A stretch of DNA of 11,558 bases from Deltaproteobacteria bacterium (GTDB lineage Bacteria; Myxococcota; XYA12-FULL-58-9; JAUUZB01): contig JAUUZB010000037.1 of the NCBI GenBank assembly GCA_030590185.1, positions 1 through 11,558 on the forward strand, read 5' to 3'. Under the pieces are notes generated by a model. The model saw only the letters and a program-made list of their open reading frames with translations. It searched no databases and was not told the origin of the DNA. Shown here in pieces: positions 1-6,033 of this stretch. Each line of letters opens with the position of its first letter. Position 1 is the first letter of the stretch. A program made the translations under genes and the position numbers.

Positions 1-435
1 GGCGTCGGCGAGGGTGGCGCGGGCGGTATCGAGATCGCCCTCTTGGATCTGAATCCAGGCGAGCCAGGCATCGGGGCTGCAGTCGTCGCTCACCTGGCCA
101 GCGGCGTAGAGAGTGCGTTGGGCCCAAAAAGGATTGCCGTCGGCGAGGTAGGCCCGGGCGAGGAGCAAGGTCAGGCCGAGGGTCTCCGGGTGGGCGCGCG
201 CCACGGGCTTGAGTCGGTCGAGGGCGGACCGGGGCTCGCCCGCGGCCAAGAGGCACTCGAGCTGATCCTGCCAACAACCGACGGCGGTGCCACACTGGGC
301 TGGACAGGGCTCGAGCGCGGCTCCGACCTCGGGCTCAGACTCGGCCGTGACTCCGACCTCAGACTCGGCCGCGCCCGCCAACCCAGGCCACGCCACGACG
401 CACAGACACAACAGCGCTGCGCCCCGGCCGATCAT
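1..435 (-). CDS. Secreted TPR-like protein, N-terminal 145 residues (C-terminus beyond left edge)
   Basis: The frame is open from an ATG at 435 to the left edge. Residues 1-23 form a signal peptide: a short basic start (MIGRG), a hydrophobic stretch and an AGA-AE type cleavage site, so the product is probably periplasmic or secreted. An acidic Ala/Glu/Val segment with an internal repeat follows (about 24-42), then a small Cys cluster (C44, C48, C54, C61). From about 65 to the edge come two or more helical pairs with TPR character, for example the segment around LLARAYLADGNPFWAQRTL and the later QEGDLDTARATLADA. The start codon overlaps the stop of the SUMF1-domain lipoprotein gene (TGATG, one shared base), so the two are very likely translationally coupled and functionally linked. 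No catalytic motif is visible; a scaffolding or binding role is only an inference from the TPR-like repeats. Confidence 0.8.
   Translation of the reverse strand, partial: MIGRGAALLCLCVVAWPGLAGAAESEVGVTAESEPEVGAALEPCPAQCGTAVGCWQDQLECLLAAGEPRSALDRLKPVARAHPETLGLTLLLARAYLADGNPFWAQRTLYAAGQVSDDCSPDAWLAWIQIQEGDLDTARATLADA
321..371. repeat. Short imperfect direct repeat in the N-terminal linker of the TPR-like protein gene
   Basis: The plus-strand segments 321-347 and 351-371 share CTCCGACCTC and then CAGACTCGGCCG, with a 6-base indel between the copies. On the minus strand they encode the two acidic peptides AESEPEVGAA and AESEVGVT right after the signal peptide. This looks like an in-frame duplication that lengthened a flexible linker. 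Confidence 0.6.
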
Positions 436-1517
436 CAATCGCCTCCGCCCGCGTCACCGGGACCGGAATCGCCGGGACCGAAATCACCGGGACCGGGATC
501 CCCCGCCGCCGATCCGCCATCCGACTCGACCGCCAACCCGATGCTGCAACACCGAAAACCCCGCGCTGAGGGCGACCAGTTGCCAGGGACATAATCACAG
601 CGATGCAAGGCCTGGGAGTCGAGACAATTGAACGCGCCACCGCGCACCCGCATGTCATTGCCCCCGAGCACGTGCTCCCAGAGGTTCCCATTGATATCGA
701 ACACCCCGTAGCCGTTGGTGCAACCGAGGTTCGTGCCGGTCGGATCGACGCCAAAGGAGGCGCCGCACTCGCTGTAGCAACCCTGGAAGGGGCAGGGGTC
801 GCGATCCGAACAGTCGCTGCCGCAGTAACAGTACTTGTCGATCCCATTGCAGGTGTCCGGCGAGTAATCATCACCATAGGAGTAGTTGGAACCCTGCGGC
901 CCCACGCACGCCTGGTGCCACTCCTCTTCGCTGCACAGGCTCTTGCCCGCCGCCTCGCAGGCCCCCGCAGCGAGCTCGTTGTTCAGGACCATCCACGGTC
1001 GCACCCCGACCCGCGAGGTGGCGGTGGTGCTCTCGGAGCCGGCGTTGGTCGCGGTGGCGTCGGGCCGGGAGGCTTCGTAACGATCGATGCAGAACTCATC
1101 CTCCACCGGCACCATGTCCGCGGCGCAAACCAGCGCCGTCTGGGGCTCACAGCGGCGGTTGATGCAGACGAAGCGTACGTTGGGGCAGTCGGCGCTGATC
1201 TGACACTCCGGCGGGCTGCAGGTGCCCATGGTGGTGCCGGCGGGCTGGTCGCAAATTTGCGCGGCGTCGCACTCGCTGTCCTGGTTGCACTTGGGCGAAC
1301 AACTGCCGCGATCGTCGCCATCGAGCAGAACACACCCCTGTCCGGCCGGGCAATCGGCGCTATCGCAGCACGTCCCGAGGGGCAGACAAACCGCCTCGGC
1401 CTCGCAGCAGGACTGCATGCCGGAGCAGTCAGCGTCGTTGGAACAGCTGCTCTGAACGATGCAGCCCGCGGAGCCGACCATAGCGACGGCGAGGATCGAG
1501 GGGAGGATGATCCGCAT
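435..1517 (-). CDS. Cys-rich lipoprotein with SUMF1/formylglycine-generating-enzyme-like domain
   Basis: This is a putative secreted, lipid-anchored protein of 360 residues. ATG at 1517 is preferred over the ATG two codons upstream (1523), because AGGGG at 1528-1524 lies 6 bases before the 1517 start but touches the 1523 one. The shorter form also has a clean lipoprotein signal: MRIILPSILAVAMVGSAG followed by Cys19, a slightly imperfect lipobox. Residues about 24-124 hold four short Cys-rich units of the CSNDADC / CCDSADC / CNQDSEC / CQISADC type. A SUMF1/FGE-like domain spans about 132-325, with landmarks EFCIDRYEASRP, LCSEEEWHQAC, GVFDINGNLWEHV, RVRGGAFN and RGFRCC. The tail is a Gly/Asp/Pro repeat. 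Genuine FGEs activate sulfatases, but many bacterial proteins of this build are non-catalytic or binding proteins, and no sulfatase gene is nearby. The gene is 9 bases from the DUF1847 gene upstream and overlaps the TPR-like gene downstream. Confidence 0.9.
   Translation of the reverse strand: MRIILPSILAVAMVGSAGCIVQSSCSNDADCSGMQSCCEAEAVCLPLGTCCDSADCPAGQGCVLLDGDDRGSCSPKCNQDSECDAAQICDQPAGTTMGTCSPPECQISADCPNVRFVCINRRCEPQTALVCAADMVPVEDEFCIDRYEASRPDATATNAGSESTTATSRVGVRPWMVLNNELAAGACEAAGKSLCSEEEWHQACVGPQGSNYSYGDDYSPDTCNGIDKYCYCGSDCSDRDPCPFQGCYSECGASFGVDPTGTNLGCTNGYGVFDINGNLWEHVLGGNDMRVRGGAFNCLDSQALHRCDYVPGNWSPSARGFRCCSIGLAVESDGGSAAGDPGPGDFGPGDSGPGDAGGGD
446..505. repeat. 15-bp tandem repeat encoding the Gly-Asp-Pro tail of the lipoprotein
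   Basis: About four 15-bp units run head to tail, with clear copies at 461-475, 476-490 and 491-505 (GACCGGAATCGCCGG, GACCGAAATCACCGG, GACCGGGATCCCCCG) and a diverged copy at 446-460. They encode five-residue repeats of the GPGDS/GPGDF type at the C-terminus of the SUMF1-domain lipoprotein. Copy number may vary between strains. Confidence 0.75.
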
Positions 1518-1526
1518 GGCCATCCC

Positions 1527-2174
1527 CTACGTCCCCGACTTGAGCCGGCGATAGTAACTGCCCGAGGTGTACAGCGCCGCCGCCGGGTTGTGGCCGGTGA
1601 CCCGGTCCTTGACCATGAGCACCGTGGTCGGCGCCTCGGCGTAGCGAAAAAACAGACTATCGTGCCCGACACACAGGCCCACGATCACGTTGAGCCCCGC
1701 GCCGGCCTCGGCGAGCAGACGCGCCTGGGCCGCCGGGTTGCACAGCGCCTCGAACTGGCCCGGGTGGATCTTCTCCTCGTCGCCGATGCCGATCTCCTCC
1801 TTGGGGATCGAGCCGACCTTGCACGCCACGGTCGAGACGCGCAGGCCGTTCGCCTCGAAGATCTCCTGGGCGAGCTTGGCTTCGTGTTTGGTGCCCACGC
1901 AGCAAGCGATGCCAAGGTGATCGACGCCGAGACGGCGGGCAAAGGAGATGATCTCTTCGACGCGGGTCTGGCGACAATAGCCGGCCGCCTCGGTGCGCGC
2001 CGCATGCGCCGCGAACTCGCGCAGCTCCGGGTTGTCGCGATACTCGCAGCGGATCTCTTCGAGCAACGCCTCGTGACCAACGACCGGACAGGAGGTCGGT
2101 TGACGCTTGGCCCCCGGCTCCTCGCGGCAGCTATCAATACCACAATGGGCGCAGCTCGGATCCTTGCTCGCCAC
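1527..2174 (-). CDS. DUF1847 family Cys-rich putative metal-binding protein
   Basis: The 215-residue soluble protein has no signal peptide. I recognise it as DUF1847, annotated in databases as a predicted metal-binding family of unknown activity, from the segments YCRQTRVEEIISFARRLG (66-83), HLGIACCVGTKHEAKLA (86-102), VIVGLCVGHDSLFFRYA (163-179) and GHNPAAALY (194-202). Ten or so cysteines are spread along the chain. The N-terminal set C8, C11, C16 and C29 (CAHC...C...C) could bind a metal or Fe-S cluster; this is inference. The start is GTG at 2174. An in-frame TAG lies a few codons upstream, so no longer form is possible, and no strong Shine-Dalgarno is visible. It is the first gene of the left minus-strand group and is divergent from the amino-acid dehydrogenase. 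Biochemical function is unknown. Confidence 0.9.
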   Translation of the reverse strand: MASKDPSCAHCGIDSCREEPGAKRQPTSCPVVGHEALLEEIRCEYRDNPELREFAAHAARTEAAGYCRQTRVEEIISFARRLGVDHLGIACCVGTKHEAKLAQEIFEANGLRVSTVACKVGSIPKEEIGIGDEEKIHPGQFEALCNPAAQARLLAEAGAGLNVIVGLCVGHDSLFFRYAEAPTTVLMVKDRVTGHNPAAALYTSGSYYRRLKSGT

Positions 2175-2316
2175 GGCCGCAGCCTAGGCCCGTGGAAGCG
2201 GCGCGTCAACCGAGCAGAATCCCACCTGAGTTGTCGGACTTGGGCTCCCGCCGCACCTCGATGCCGAGGGCTTGCGCCAAGGGAAGGTTGCGCCCTATGT
2301 CGCGCCAAACGTCGAC
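2175..2316. other. Divergent intergenic region between the DUF1847 gene and the amino-acid dehydrogenase gene
   Basis: This stretch must hold the promoters for both directions, but I see no convincing -35/-10 pair. It contains a direct repeat, TTGCGCC at 2272-2278 and again at 2288-2294 (16 bases apart), which could be a regulator half-site pair. With only seven bases each in GC-rich DNA it may be chance. Confidence 0.4.
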
Positions 2317-2322
2317 AGGGAG
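2317..2322 (+). promoter_or_regulatory. Ribosome binding site that fixes the GTG start of the amino-acid dehydrogenase
   Basis: AGGGAG lies 6 bases before GTG at 2329. The frame stays open upstream to a TTG at 2272, but that position has no comparable Shine-Dalgarno, so 2329 is the better start. Confidence 0.8.
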
Positions 2323-2328
2323 TTTCGT

Positions 2329-3639
2329 GTGAGTCCTCTGACCAACCTCTCGATCCCAGAGTTCCTCGACTCGATGAAACAGGAAGGCACCCGGCGGGTC
2401 TATCTCGTATGGGACCCGGAGGCGAAACGGGTGCGGGTTTCGCACCCATTCCTGGCCGAGCTAGGAGCCGCACTCGAGCAGGACCCGGTGGACTTTGAGC
2501 ATCACGAGGGGATCTTCCTAGAGGTCGGCGAGCGCAGCGGCGCCCTGCTCGGCGCCTTCGTGCACCACACGGTGCGCGGTCAAGCCGCCGGCGGCGTGCG
2601 CTTTTGGCAGTACGACAACCTCGGCGGCTTCCTGAACGACGGCATCCGCTTGGCCAAGGGCATGACCCACAAGATCGCCCTCGCCGGCCTGTGGTGGGGC
2701 GGCGGCAAGGGCGTCATCGCCCGGCCCGAGGGCGCGGATTGGCGCGACCCGGACCTGCGCAAGCGGGTCTACAACGACTTCGGCGATCTCATGACATCAT
2801 TAAAGGGCTGTTACGTCACCGCCGAGGACATCGGCACCAACACCGACGACATGGGGGAGGTCTTTGCCCGCACCCGCTTTACGACCTGCATCCCCGAGTC
2901 GGTGGGCGGCAGCGGCAACCCATCGGCGCCCACCGCCCGCGGCGTGGTCAGCGGCATCGCCGCGGCCCTCGAGCACCTCGACATGGGCAGCATCGAAGGC
3001 AAGCGAATCGCGATCCAAGGCCTCGGCAACGTCGGGCGCCCGTTAGCCGGCTTCCTACTCGACCGGGGCGCAGCCCGCATCCTCGGCAGCGACGTGGACG
3101 CGCGACGCAAGGAGGAGATCGAGGTCGCCTTCCCCGGTGCGGCGATCGACGTCACCATTGGCTCGGTGGATGACGCGAGCATCCTGGCCGCCGATGCTGA
3201 CGTGGTCTGCCCCTGCGCCACCGGCGGGACGTTGAACGACAAAACCATCCCAACGATCAAGGCCGCCATCGTCTGCGGCGCGGCGAACAACCAACTCCAG
3301 GTGCCGGGGCGCGATGGCCCGCTGATGGTGCAACACGGCGTCGCCTACGTGCCGGACTTCCTCGCTAACCGCATGGGCATCGTGAACTGCGCCGACGAGC
3401 AGTCCGGCTACATCCCGACCGACCCGCACTTCGAGCGGCACCTGGGTCGCGATTGGCAGTACTCGATCCACCTGTTGACCAAACAGATCCTGGCCAACGC
3501 CAAACGCACCGGCGACGCCACCGACGTCGAAGCCCGCCGGCTCGCCGAGGAATTCATGCGCGAGCCGCACCCCATCTGGGGTCACCGGGGACCGGCGATC
3601 ATCGAGGGGCTGGTGAACGAAGGCTGGGAGAAGAGCTAG
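2329..3639 (+). CDS. Glu/Leu/Phe/Val dehydrogenase family (probably leucine/valine/phenylalanine dehydrogenase type)
   Basis: The 436-residue NAD(P)-dependent enzyme would reversibly deaminate an L-amino acid to its 2-oxo acid plus ammonia in the cytoplasm. The catalytic domain shows MTHKIALAGLWWGGGKGVI (about 112-130), holding the two conserved lysines (K115 and K127), then YVTAEDIGTNTDDM with the catalytic Asp (D167) and SGNPSAPTARGV. The Rossmann domain has GLGNVG (231-236) and an acidic residue at the end of the second strand (GSDVD, D255), which favours NAD over NADP. TAEDxGT, SGNPS and CGAANNQL resemble leucine/phenylalanine/valine dehydrogenases more than hexameric glutamate dehydrogenases, though the chain is longer than a typical leucine dehydrogenase (about 365). 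An N-terminal stretch of about 60 residues (VSPLTNLSIPEFLDSMKQEG and on) precedes the core. Exact substrate is uncertain. It stands alone on the plus strand. A branched-chain aminotransferase lies a few kb away, which would fit branched-chain amino acid turnover. Confidence 0.9.
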   Translation: MSPLTNLSIPEFLDSMKQEGTRRVYLVWDPEAKRVRVSHPFLAELGAALEQDPVDFEHHEGIFLEVGERSGALLGAFVHHTVRGQAAGGVRFWQYDNLGGFLNDGIRLAKGMTHKIALAGLWWGGGKGVIARPEGADWRDPDLRKRVYNDFGDLMTSLKGCYVTAEDIGTNTDDMGEVFARTRFTTCIPESVGGSGNPSAPTARGVVSGIAAALEHLDMGSIEGKRIAIQGLGNVGRPLAGFLLDRGAARILGSDVDARRKEEIEVAFPGAAIDVTIGSVDDASILAADADVVCPCATGGTLNDKTIPTIKAAIVCGAANNQLQVPGRDGPLMVQHGVAYVPDFLANRMGIVNCADEQSGYIPTDPHFERHLGRDWQYSIHLLTKQILANAKRTGDATDVEARRLAEEFMREPHPIWGHRGPAIIEGLVNEGWEKS

Positions 3640-3667
3640 GTGGCTGGTGTCTAACGATGGTTTCCCG

Positions 3668-3770
3668 ATCCTGAGGTAGGGGATGGGTTCATCCCCTCCC
3701 GCAAAGGTCGGTTCGGCGCGAGTTTGCGGGTGGGTATGAAGCCCGCCAAAGAGCGCCAGCCACTCAGGAT
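3668..3770. repeat. Nested imperfect inverted-repeat element between convergent genes
   Basis: The outer ends are ATCCTGAG (3668-3675) and its exact inverse CTCAGGAT (3763-3770). Inner arms 3685-3705 and 3723-3744 are also inverted copies: read in matching orientation, 19 of 21 bases agree with a single 1-base gap, centred on GGTTCATCCCCTCCCGCAAA-like sequence. The right outer end reaches into the homocysteine methyltransferase gene and contains its stop codon. The layout (about 103 bp, symmetrical, no ORF, lying between genes) suggests a small REP/MITE-like interspersed repeat. Whether it is multicopy cannot be seen from one window. Confidence 0.7.
3678..3697. terminator. Strong hairpin downstream of the amino-acid dehydrogenase gene, possible bidirectional terminator
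   Basis: AGGGGATG (3678-3685) pairs perfectly with CATCCCCT (3690-3697) around a 4-base loop. No U-tract follows on either strand, so it may block transcription from both converging genes only weakly, or be just part of the surrounding repeat element. Confidence 0.45.
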
Positions 3771-4648
3771 GACGGAAGCACGGCGCGCATGGCGGCGATG
3801 TGCTCGGCGGTGGTCCCGCAACAGCCGCCCACGATCTGAACCCCAAGCGCGATCATGCGCTCCACCTGACCCGCCATCTTCTCCGGGCCCTCGGCGTAGG
3901 AGATCTCGCCGGCCGTGAGCTCCGGCAACCCGGCGTTGGACTGGATGATCACCGGCACCGTGGCGTGCTCGACAAAGGCCTGCGCCACCTCGGACATCAC
4001 CTCGCTGCCGTTGCCGCAGTTGGAGCCGACGAAATCGGCACCGGCGGCGACCAGCTCCCCACAGGCCTGTTCCACCGTCACGCCCATGATGGTGAAGAAG
4101 CCCCGCGGGGTCTGGTCGAAGGTCATGGTGACGCCCACCGGGATGTCGGCCGATACCTGACGCGCCGCTTCCACGGCGAGGCGGGCCTCTTCGATGGCGG
4201 TCATCGTCTCGATCAGAACCAGATCCGCGCCGGCGGACACTAGTGTGTCGATTTGCGCCACGAAGCCGTCCCGCACGACCTCTGGGTCCGCGTCGCCATA
4301 CGGCTCGAGGATCTTGGCGGTCGGCCCCACCGAGGCGGCGACGTAGGCCTTGCCCGCGGCGACCGCGGCGACGATCTCGACGGCTGTCCGATTGAGCTCC
4401 TCGAGGCGATCCTCGATTCGATAGTGCGCGAGCTTGAGTGGCGAGGCGCCAAAGGTGTTGGTGGTGATCAGGTCGGCGCCTGCCTCGACGTAGCTCTGCG
4501 CGATCTCGGTGAGCAGCGCCGGTCGCTCGACGTTGATCAACTCCGGGCACTCCCCGATCGCCACCCCGGCGGCGATCAAACGCGTGCCGATGGCTCCGTC
4601 ACAGAGGAGCCGATCACCCCGGACCAAGCGCTCGCGAAAGCTCAACAT
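3764..4648 (-). CDS. Homocysteine S-methyltransferase (MetH N-terminal module / BHMT family)
   Basis: A 294-residue Zn-dependent TIM-barrel enzyme that would transfer a methyl group to homocysteine to make methionine. Hallmarks are LLCDGAIGTRL (14-24), ITTNTFGASPLKL (61-73), the first Zn cysteine in GSNCGNG (C211) and the paired Zn cysteines in GGCCGTT (C276, C277). Length fits a free-standing homocysteine-binding module; full MetH is about four times longer. The ATG at 4648 has AGGA about 9 bases upstream. It is the last gene of a four-gene operon, 37 bases after the corrinoid protein gene, so the methylated corrinoid protein is the natural methyl donor. The family also includes direct betaine- and S-methylmethionine-using enzymes, so direct use of a small methyl donor cannot be excluded. 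The last codons (for Ser-Ser and the stop) lie within the inverted-repeat element at the 3' end. Confidence 0.93.
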   Translation of the reverse strand: MLSFRERLVRGDRLLCDGAIGTRLIAAGVAIGECPELINVERPALLTEIAQSYVEAGADLITTNTFGASPLKLAHYRIEDRLEELNRTAVEIVAAVAAGKAYVAASVGPTAKILEPYGDADPEVVRDGFVAQIDTLVSAGADLVLIETMTAIEEARLAVEAARQVSADIPVGVTMTFDQTPRGFFTIMGVTVEQACGELVAAGADFVGSNCGNGSEVMSEVAQAFVEHATVPVIIQSNAGLPELTAGEISYAEGPEKMAGQVERMIALGVQIVGGCCGTTAEHIAAMRAVLPSS

Positions 4649-4685
4649 GCCAGTCAGTCCTCTCCCGGGCAGATCTCTTCCCGTC

Positions 4686-5315
4686 TCAGATCAACTCGTT
4701 GACCAAGTCGACCGCCTTCATGGCGTCGAAGCCATAGCCATCGGCGCCAATCTCCGTGGCGTACTCCGCGGTCACCGGGGCGCCGCCAATAATCAGCTTC
4801 ACCTCGTCCCGCATGCCCCGCTCGACCAGAAGATCCGCGACCTGCTTCATCATGGTCATGGTGGTGGTGAGCAGCGCCGACAGGCCGATCACCTTGGCGC
4901 CCTTCTCCTTGGCGGTATCGACGAGCTTCTCCGGCGACACATCGGCGCCGAGATCGATGACCCCGTAGCCTGCGCCGCGCAGCATGATGCCAACTAAGTT
5001 CTTGCCAATGTCGTGCAGGTCGCCCTTGACGCTGCCGATCACCACCGTGCCCTGGTTGGCGCCGCCCTCACCCTCGAGCAGGGGTTGGACCAGATCGAGG
5101 CCGGCGTACATCGCCTTGGCCGCCAGCAGCACGTCGGGCAGGAAGATCTCGTGGGCCTTGAACTTCACACCCACCACCCGCATGCCCGCGACCAGTCCCC
5201 CGTCGAGGATCTCCTTGGGCCCGAGCTTCCCGGCGATCGCCTCGCCGGTGAGCTTGGCGGTCTCTTCCTCTTCGCCCTTCTCGACCTCTGCGGCGATCTT
5301 CTCGAGTAGCTCCAT
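4686..5315 (-). CDS. Corrinoid (B12-binding) methyl carrier protein
   Basis: The 209-residue protein has the two-domain build of MtbC/MtgC/MetH-type carriers. An N-terminal helical cap domain runs about 1-85 (includes KEILDGGLVAGMRVVG and EIFLPDVLLAAKAMYAGLD). A Rossmann-like cobalamin domain follows, with GDLHDIGKNLV (98-108; His101 would be the lower axial cobalt ligand), GLSALLTTTM (144-153) and IIGGAPV (175-181). It would carry the methyl group as methyl-Co(III) between the MttB-family enzyme and the homocysteine methyltransferase. ATG at 5315 is chosen because AGGAG (5326-5322) sits 6 bases upstream and the start follows the upstream stop by one base (TGAGATG). A longer in-frame ATG at 5414 would lie inside the preceding gene and adds an N-terminus foreign to the family. 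Confidence 0.95.
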   Translation of the reverse strand: MELLEKIAAEVEKGEEEETAKLTGEAIAGKLGPKEILDGGLVAGMRVVGVKFKAHEIFLPDVLLAAKAMYAGLDLVQPLLEGEGGANQGTVVIGSVKGDLHDIGKNLVGIMLRGAGYGVIDLGADVSPEKLVDTAKEKGAKVIGLSALLTTTMTMMKQVADLLVERGMRDEVKLIIGGAPVTAEYATEIGADGYGFDAMKAVDLVNELI

Positions 5316-5316
5316 C

Positions 5317-6033
5317 TCACTCTCCTGCGCCGGGAGCTGCGTGCAGCAAGCGCCCGAGGCGTTCCCGGCAATTCTTGGTTCGACACAGTTGGCAGAACTC
5401 GAAGGCGTTTGCAAAATCGTGATCCGCGGGCGCCGCCGCGACCAGAACCCCGGAAACGGATTTCAAGGGCTTCATCAAGAAGCTGGTGTCGAGCCGCACG
5501 CCGATCCGCTCCGGACCCAGGCGCGCAAACAACGACCGCTGCCCGCTCAGATGCCAGCCGCAGTAGCCGGGGCTGTAGCTCAGCACCCGCAGCCCCGAGT
5601 CAGCGCTCGCAGCCTCGAGGCGTTGCTCGAGCACACCCACCGCGCTTTCCGCCGCCAGGGAGGCGGCGGTGTCCAACATCGATGCGTAGGCGAAGTCGTT
5701 GGTCGCAAAACCTACCTGGATCTCCTCGGAGATCGCCTCCCCGAGCGTCACCACGAACAACGCCAGCCGCGCCGCCCGCGGATAGATCCCCGCCAGTGGC
5801 GCCGGCTCAGCATTATCCAACGCCGCGCGGTAGATGTCGTCGAATGCCTCGACGTCGAGCTCAACGAGCAGACCCACGACCTCGCCCAACGCACCGACCC
5901 GATCGATGGCCCGCCCAACGAGCGCCATCACCTTGTCACGGACCGCGACCCCGTCCGGCACGCCGTTGGCGCGTAGCAGCGCCGCGGTCCCGGGCGCGAT
6001 CTGCGCCGCCGGGATGACGACCCGATCGTTCAC
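5317..6033 (-). CDS. MetH reactivation-domain-like protein with C-terminal Cys cluster
   Basis: The 238-residue protein is related to the vitamin-B12-dependent methionine synthase activation domain. Recognisable parts are LSYSPGYCGWHLSGQRSLF (151-169), ERIGVRLDTSFLMKP (175-189) and SVSGVLVA (192-199), which match the MetH pattern of a YxxC/W...LSxQ...L segment followed by IGV.L..S..M.P..SVSG. In MetH this domain binds S-adenosylmethionine and lets inactive cob(II)alamin be reductively remethylated. The C-terminus carries CQLCRTKNC (C214, C217, C222), a possible iron-sulfur or metal site. GTG at 6033 is chosen: it overlaps the TGA of the MttB-family gene (GTGA), and GGAG lies just upstream. 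A longer reading from 6207 would overlap that gene by about 180 bases and is unlikely. Likely role: keeps the operon's corrinoid protein in the active Co(I) state. Confidence 0.88.
   Translation of the reverse strand: MNDRVVIPAAQIAPGTAALLRANGVPDGVAVRDKVMALVGRAIDRVGALGEVVGLLVELDVEAFDDIYRAALDNAEPAPLAGIYPRAARLALFVVTLGEAISEEIQVGFATNDFAYASMLDTAASLAAESAVGVLEQRLEAASADSGLRVLSYSPGYCGWHLSGQRSLFARLGPERIGVRLDTSFLMKPLKSVSGVLVAAAPADHDFANAFEFCQLCRTKNCRERLGRLLHAAPGAGE

Noticed and set aside
2272..2328. TTG start 19 codons upstream in the amino-acid dehydrogenase frame
   Set aside because: No Shine-Dalgarno is placed for it, whereas GTG at 2329 has AGGGAG at ideal spacing.
603..2498. Long open plus-strand frame (631 codons) opposite the lipoprotein and DUF1847 genes
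   Set aside because: The translation is a low-complexity Arg/Ala/Gly/Val mix with no recognisable family. The opposite strand carries two genes with clear domains, so this is the usual antisense shadow in GC-rich DNA.
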